DNA of 6,702 nucleotides, taken from Lachnoclostridium sp. UBA7097. GTDB lineage: Bacteria > Bacillota > Clostridia > Lachnospirales > Lachnospiraceae. How positions within the stretch are numbered: the first letter of the stretch is position 1; each line of letters opens with the position of its first letter. The notes under the pieces are model-generated. The model ran no database searches, was not told the DNA's origin, and worked only from the letters and a program-made list of their open reading frames with translations. Shown here in pieces: positions 5,596-6,702 of the stretch. The stretch spans positions 1 to 6,702 of the forward strand of contig DKYP01000029.1 of assembly GCA_002499945.1 (NCBI GenBank), read 5' to 3'. Position numbers and translations under genes: made by a program.

Positions 5596-6516
5596 ATGGA
5601 TTACAGTGAGTTCAGGGAAAAGATATCAGAAGGATTAAAGGATTTTTATGGCAGTGATGCTTCTGTAGGGATACATAAAATATATAAAAACAATGATGTG
5701 GCAAAATACGGGGTGGCAATAAAGTTTACAGAAAGCGGTGAGGACAGCGCCATACCGCTTATTTACCTTGAAGGCCTGTATGGCTGTTACAAAAGGGGCA
5801 TCCTGGACATGGATGGCTGCATGGGTGAAATCATAAACAGCAGGGAGAAGCCATTAAAAGAATACGGGGGCATAGAAGAAATGTCTTTGAACCTAAAAGG
5901 GTGGGATTATGCAAAAAACAATATATACCCTGTACTGCTTTCGGCAAAGGACAATAAGGAACTCCTTAAAGACATTGTGTCAACAGGGATGCTTGACCTT
6001 GCAGTAATATACATAATACGCGGGAAATCCGCAGATGGCAGGTTTACAAGCATAAAAATTACCAGCACACTCCTTGGCAGTTACGGGATAAGCAAAGAAG
6101 AACTGCATATGCAGGCACTGTCCAATGCCAGGGATGACGGCTACAGGCTTTACAGTCTGGAAAGTGCCATTGATGCCATGGTTAAGGATGAGCCGTTTAT
6201 GGACGGGATAAAGGAAACAGGGTGCATTGCAGACGGGATTATGTATGTAATGACCAACAGTGCAATGTTTTATGGGACAGCAGGAATACTTGACAGCCAG
6301 TGGATGCATGAAAAAACCGGCGGCACAAGCTGTTATATCATACCATCTTCTGTACATGAACTGATTCTTGTGCCTGACAACGGGGACATAGGACAGGAGG
6401 AACTGGATAAGATGGTGCTGGAAGCCAACAGTTCTGTACTTGAAGATGATGAGAAACTTTCAGGCCACTGTTATTACTATGATGCGGCAGCAGGGGAAAC
6501 CAGGGCAAGGAAATAA
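5596..6516 (+). CDS. DUF5688 family protein
   Basis: From ATG 5596 this is a 306-aa protein. It matches my memory of DUF5688, a family common on mobile elements of Lachnospiraceae and relatives. Landmarks are the N-terminal YSEFREKISEGL helix, KNNDVAKYGVAIKF at about 31-44, and PLIYLEGLYGCYKRG at about 54-68. MYVMTNSAMFYGTAGIL lies at about 216-232, CYIIPSSVHELILVP at about 246-260, and a C-terminal EKLSGHCYYYD close to 286-296. There are no catalytic motifs I can name, no signal peptide and no convincing membrane helix, so it is probably cytoplasmic. Its function is unknown. Its place directly after the annealing-protein gene suggests an accessory role in maintenance or transfer of the element. 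It is full length and in the same base-composition class as the three genes before it. Confidence 0.85.
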   Translation: MDYSEFREKISEGLKDFYGSDASVGIHKIYKNNDVAKYGVAIKFTESGEDSAIPLIYLEGLYGCYKRGILDMDGCMGEIINSREKPLKEYGGIEEMSLNLKGWDYAKNNIYPVLLSAKDNKELLKDIVSTGMLDLAVIYIIRGKSADGRFTSIKITSTLLGSYGISKEELHMQALSNARDDGYRLYSLESAIDAMVKDEPFMDGIKETGCIADGIMYVMTNSAMFYGTAGILDSQWMHEKTGGTSCYIIPSSVHELILVPDNGDIGQEELDKMVLEANSSVLEDDEKLSGHCYYYDAAAGETRARK

Positions 6517-6560
6517 AGGAAGCCATACAGCTTATGCATGGCACAGGAAAGGCGGTCTAT

Positions 6561-6635
6561 ATGGAAATAATAAAAATAGTTATCGTGGCGGTGCTTACAG
6601 CAGTTGCTTCTGCACTGTCAAAGGATGACAAATGA
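6561..6635 (+). CDS. 24-aa hydrophobic microprotein
   Basis: ATG 6561 opens a 24-codon frame beginning MEIIKIVIVAVLTAVASAL and ending in a short charged tail, SKDDK. It reads as one membrane-spanning helix with a polar C-terminus. AGGAAAGG at 6545-6552 lies eight bases upstream. The frame is also open to an ATG at 6534, with AGGAAG 11 bases before it, which would give 33 aa, but the shorter form has the better ribosome binding site and a cleaner N-terminus. The sequence pattern recalls the tiny 'smalltalk'-type proteins of Bacteroides mobile elements, from memory only and probably by convergence. Its stop overlaps the start of the next frame (ATGA), which supports real translation. Function is unknown; a small membrane protein or holin-like, toxin-like or transfer-associated peptide are all possible. 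Confidence 0.6.
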   Translation: MEIIKIVIVAVLTAVASALSKDDK

Positions 6636-6702
6636 TACCATATGTTATAAGAATATATATAGCAGGCATTATTTTACAGGGAATACCCCCGTATGCAGAA
6701 AG
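6632..6702 (+). CDS. Partial small hydrophobic protein, cut by the window end
   Basis: An ATG at 6632 overlaps the microprotein stop as ATGA, with AAAGGATG at 6620-6627 four bases upstream. The frame stays open to the window edge and starts MIPYVIRIYIAGIILQGIPP, a hydrophobic stretch that could be a membrane segment or signal anchor. Only 23 full codons are visible, so no family can be assigned. The overlap and ribosome binding site are the only evidence that it is a gene. Confidence 0.45.
   Translation, partial: MIPYVIRIYIAGIILQGIPPYAE

Larger units (their letters stand above)
2883..6702 (+). mobile_element. Recombination module of an integrative conjugative element, plasmid or phage (no boundary visible)
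   Basis: The order DUF932, YqaJ nuclease, Rad52-like annealing protein and DUF5688 on one strand with short gaps is characteristic of mobile elements in Clostridia. No integrase, relaxase, structural phage gene or att repeat is in the window, so I cannot choose among element types, and the limits given are those of the visible module. The cassette at 149-2748 may be cargo of the same element. Confidence 0.65.

Noticed and set aside
6440..6628. 62-codon plus-strand frame across the end of the DUF5688 gene
   Set aside because: Most of it is out of frame within DUF5688 coding sequence, its start has no ribosome binding site, and its tail overlaps the better supported microprotein frame.
1..6702. 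Search for CRISPR arrays, tRNA or rRNA genes, insertion-sequence ends and riboswitches
   Set aside because: No regularly spaced repeats, cloverleaf, transposase or recognisable riboswitch core was seen on either strand by eye.

Overview
The window looks like DNA from a low-to-mid-GC Gram-positive of the class Clostridia, most likely Lachnospiraceae. The reasons are purine-rich coding strands with strong AGGAGG-type ribosome binding sites, heavy use of AGG for arginine, and a DUF5688-type protein, a family I know mainly from Lachnospiraceae and relatives. All supported genes are on the + strand. The right-hand gene set is typical of an integrative conjugative element, large plasmid or phage-like element, so this is accessory DNA. 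No integrase, relaxase, tRNA, att site or CRISPR array is visible, so the element's edges and type are not settled.

Region 1 (1-2748): an AT-rich leader followed by a tight three-gene cassette. It encodes a 436-aa putative membrane protein of no named family, an 83-aa YkgJ-type cysteine-cluster protein whose start overlaps the previous stop by one base, and a 344-aa protein with a long Gly/Ala-rich membrane segment between charged helical regions. The cassette is closed by a 28-bp perfect palindrome (2787-2814) that reads as a terminator. It is visibly more AT-rich than the right-hand genes (sampled lines about 37% GC against 48-52%). None of its genes has an obvious housekeeping or transfer role. 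It is the best candidate for an undescribed system. The 436-aa protein carries an ordered set of Asp/His/Pro-Phe motifs resembling the DUF457/YdjM membrane metal-hydrolase pattern, and the third protein resembles a pore-forming or membrane-inserting effector. A defence or envelope-targeting role is inference only.

Region 2 (2749-2882): the terminator, then a candidate extended -10 promoter whose -10 element lies inside a 7-bp inverted repeat, then a strong ribosome binding site.

Region 3 (2883-6702): a DNA-metabolism operon encoding a DUF932 protein, a YqaJ/lambda-exonuclease-type nuclease, a Rad52/22-like single-strand annealing protein, a DUF5688 protein, a 24-aa hydrophobic microprotein, and the start of another small hydrophobic ORF cut by the window edge. 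The nuclease and the annealing protein form a two-component recombinase of the lambda Exo/Beta type: the nuclease would resect double-strand ends and the annealing protein would pair the exposed strands. DUF932 and DUF5688 proteins often travel with such modules on mobile elements, but their biochemical roles are not known to me.
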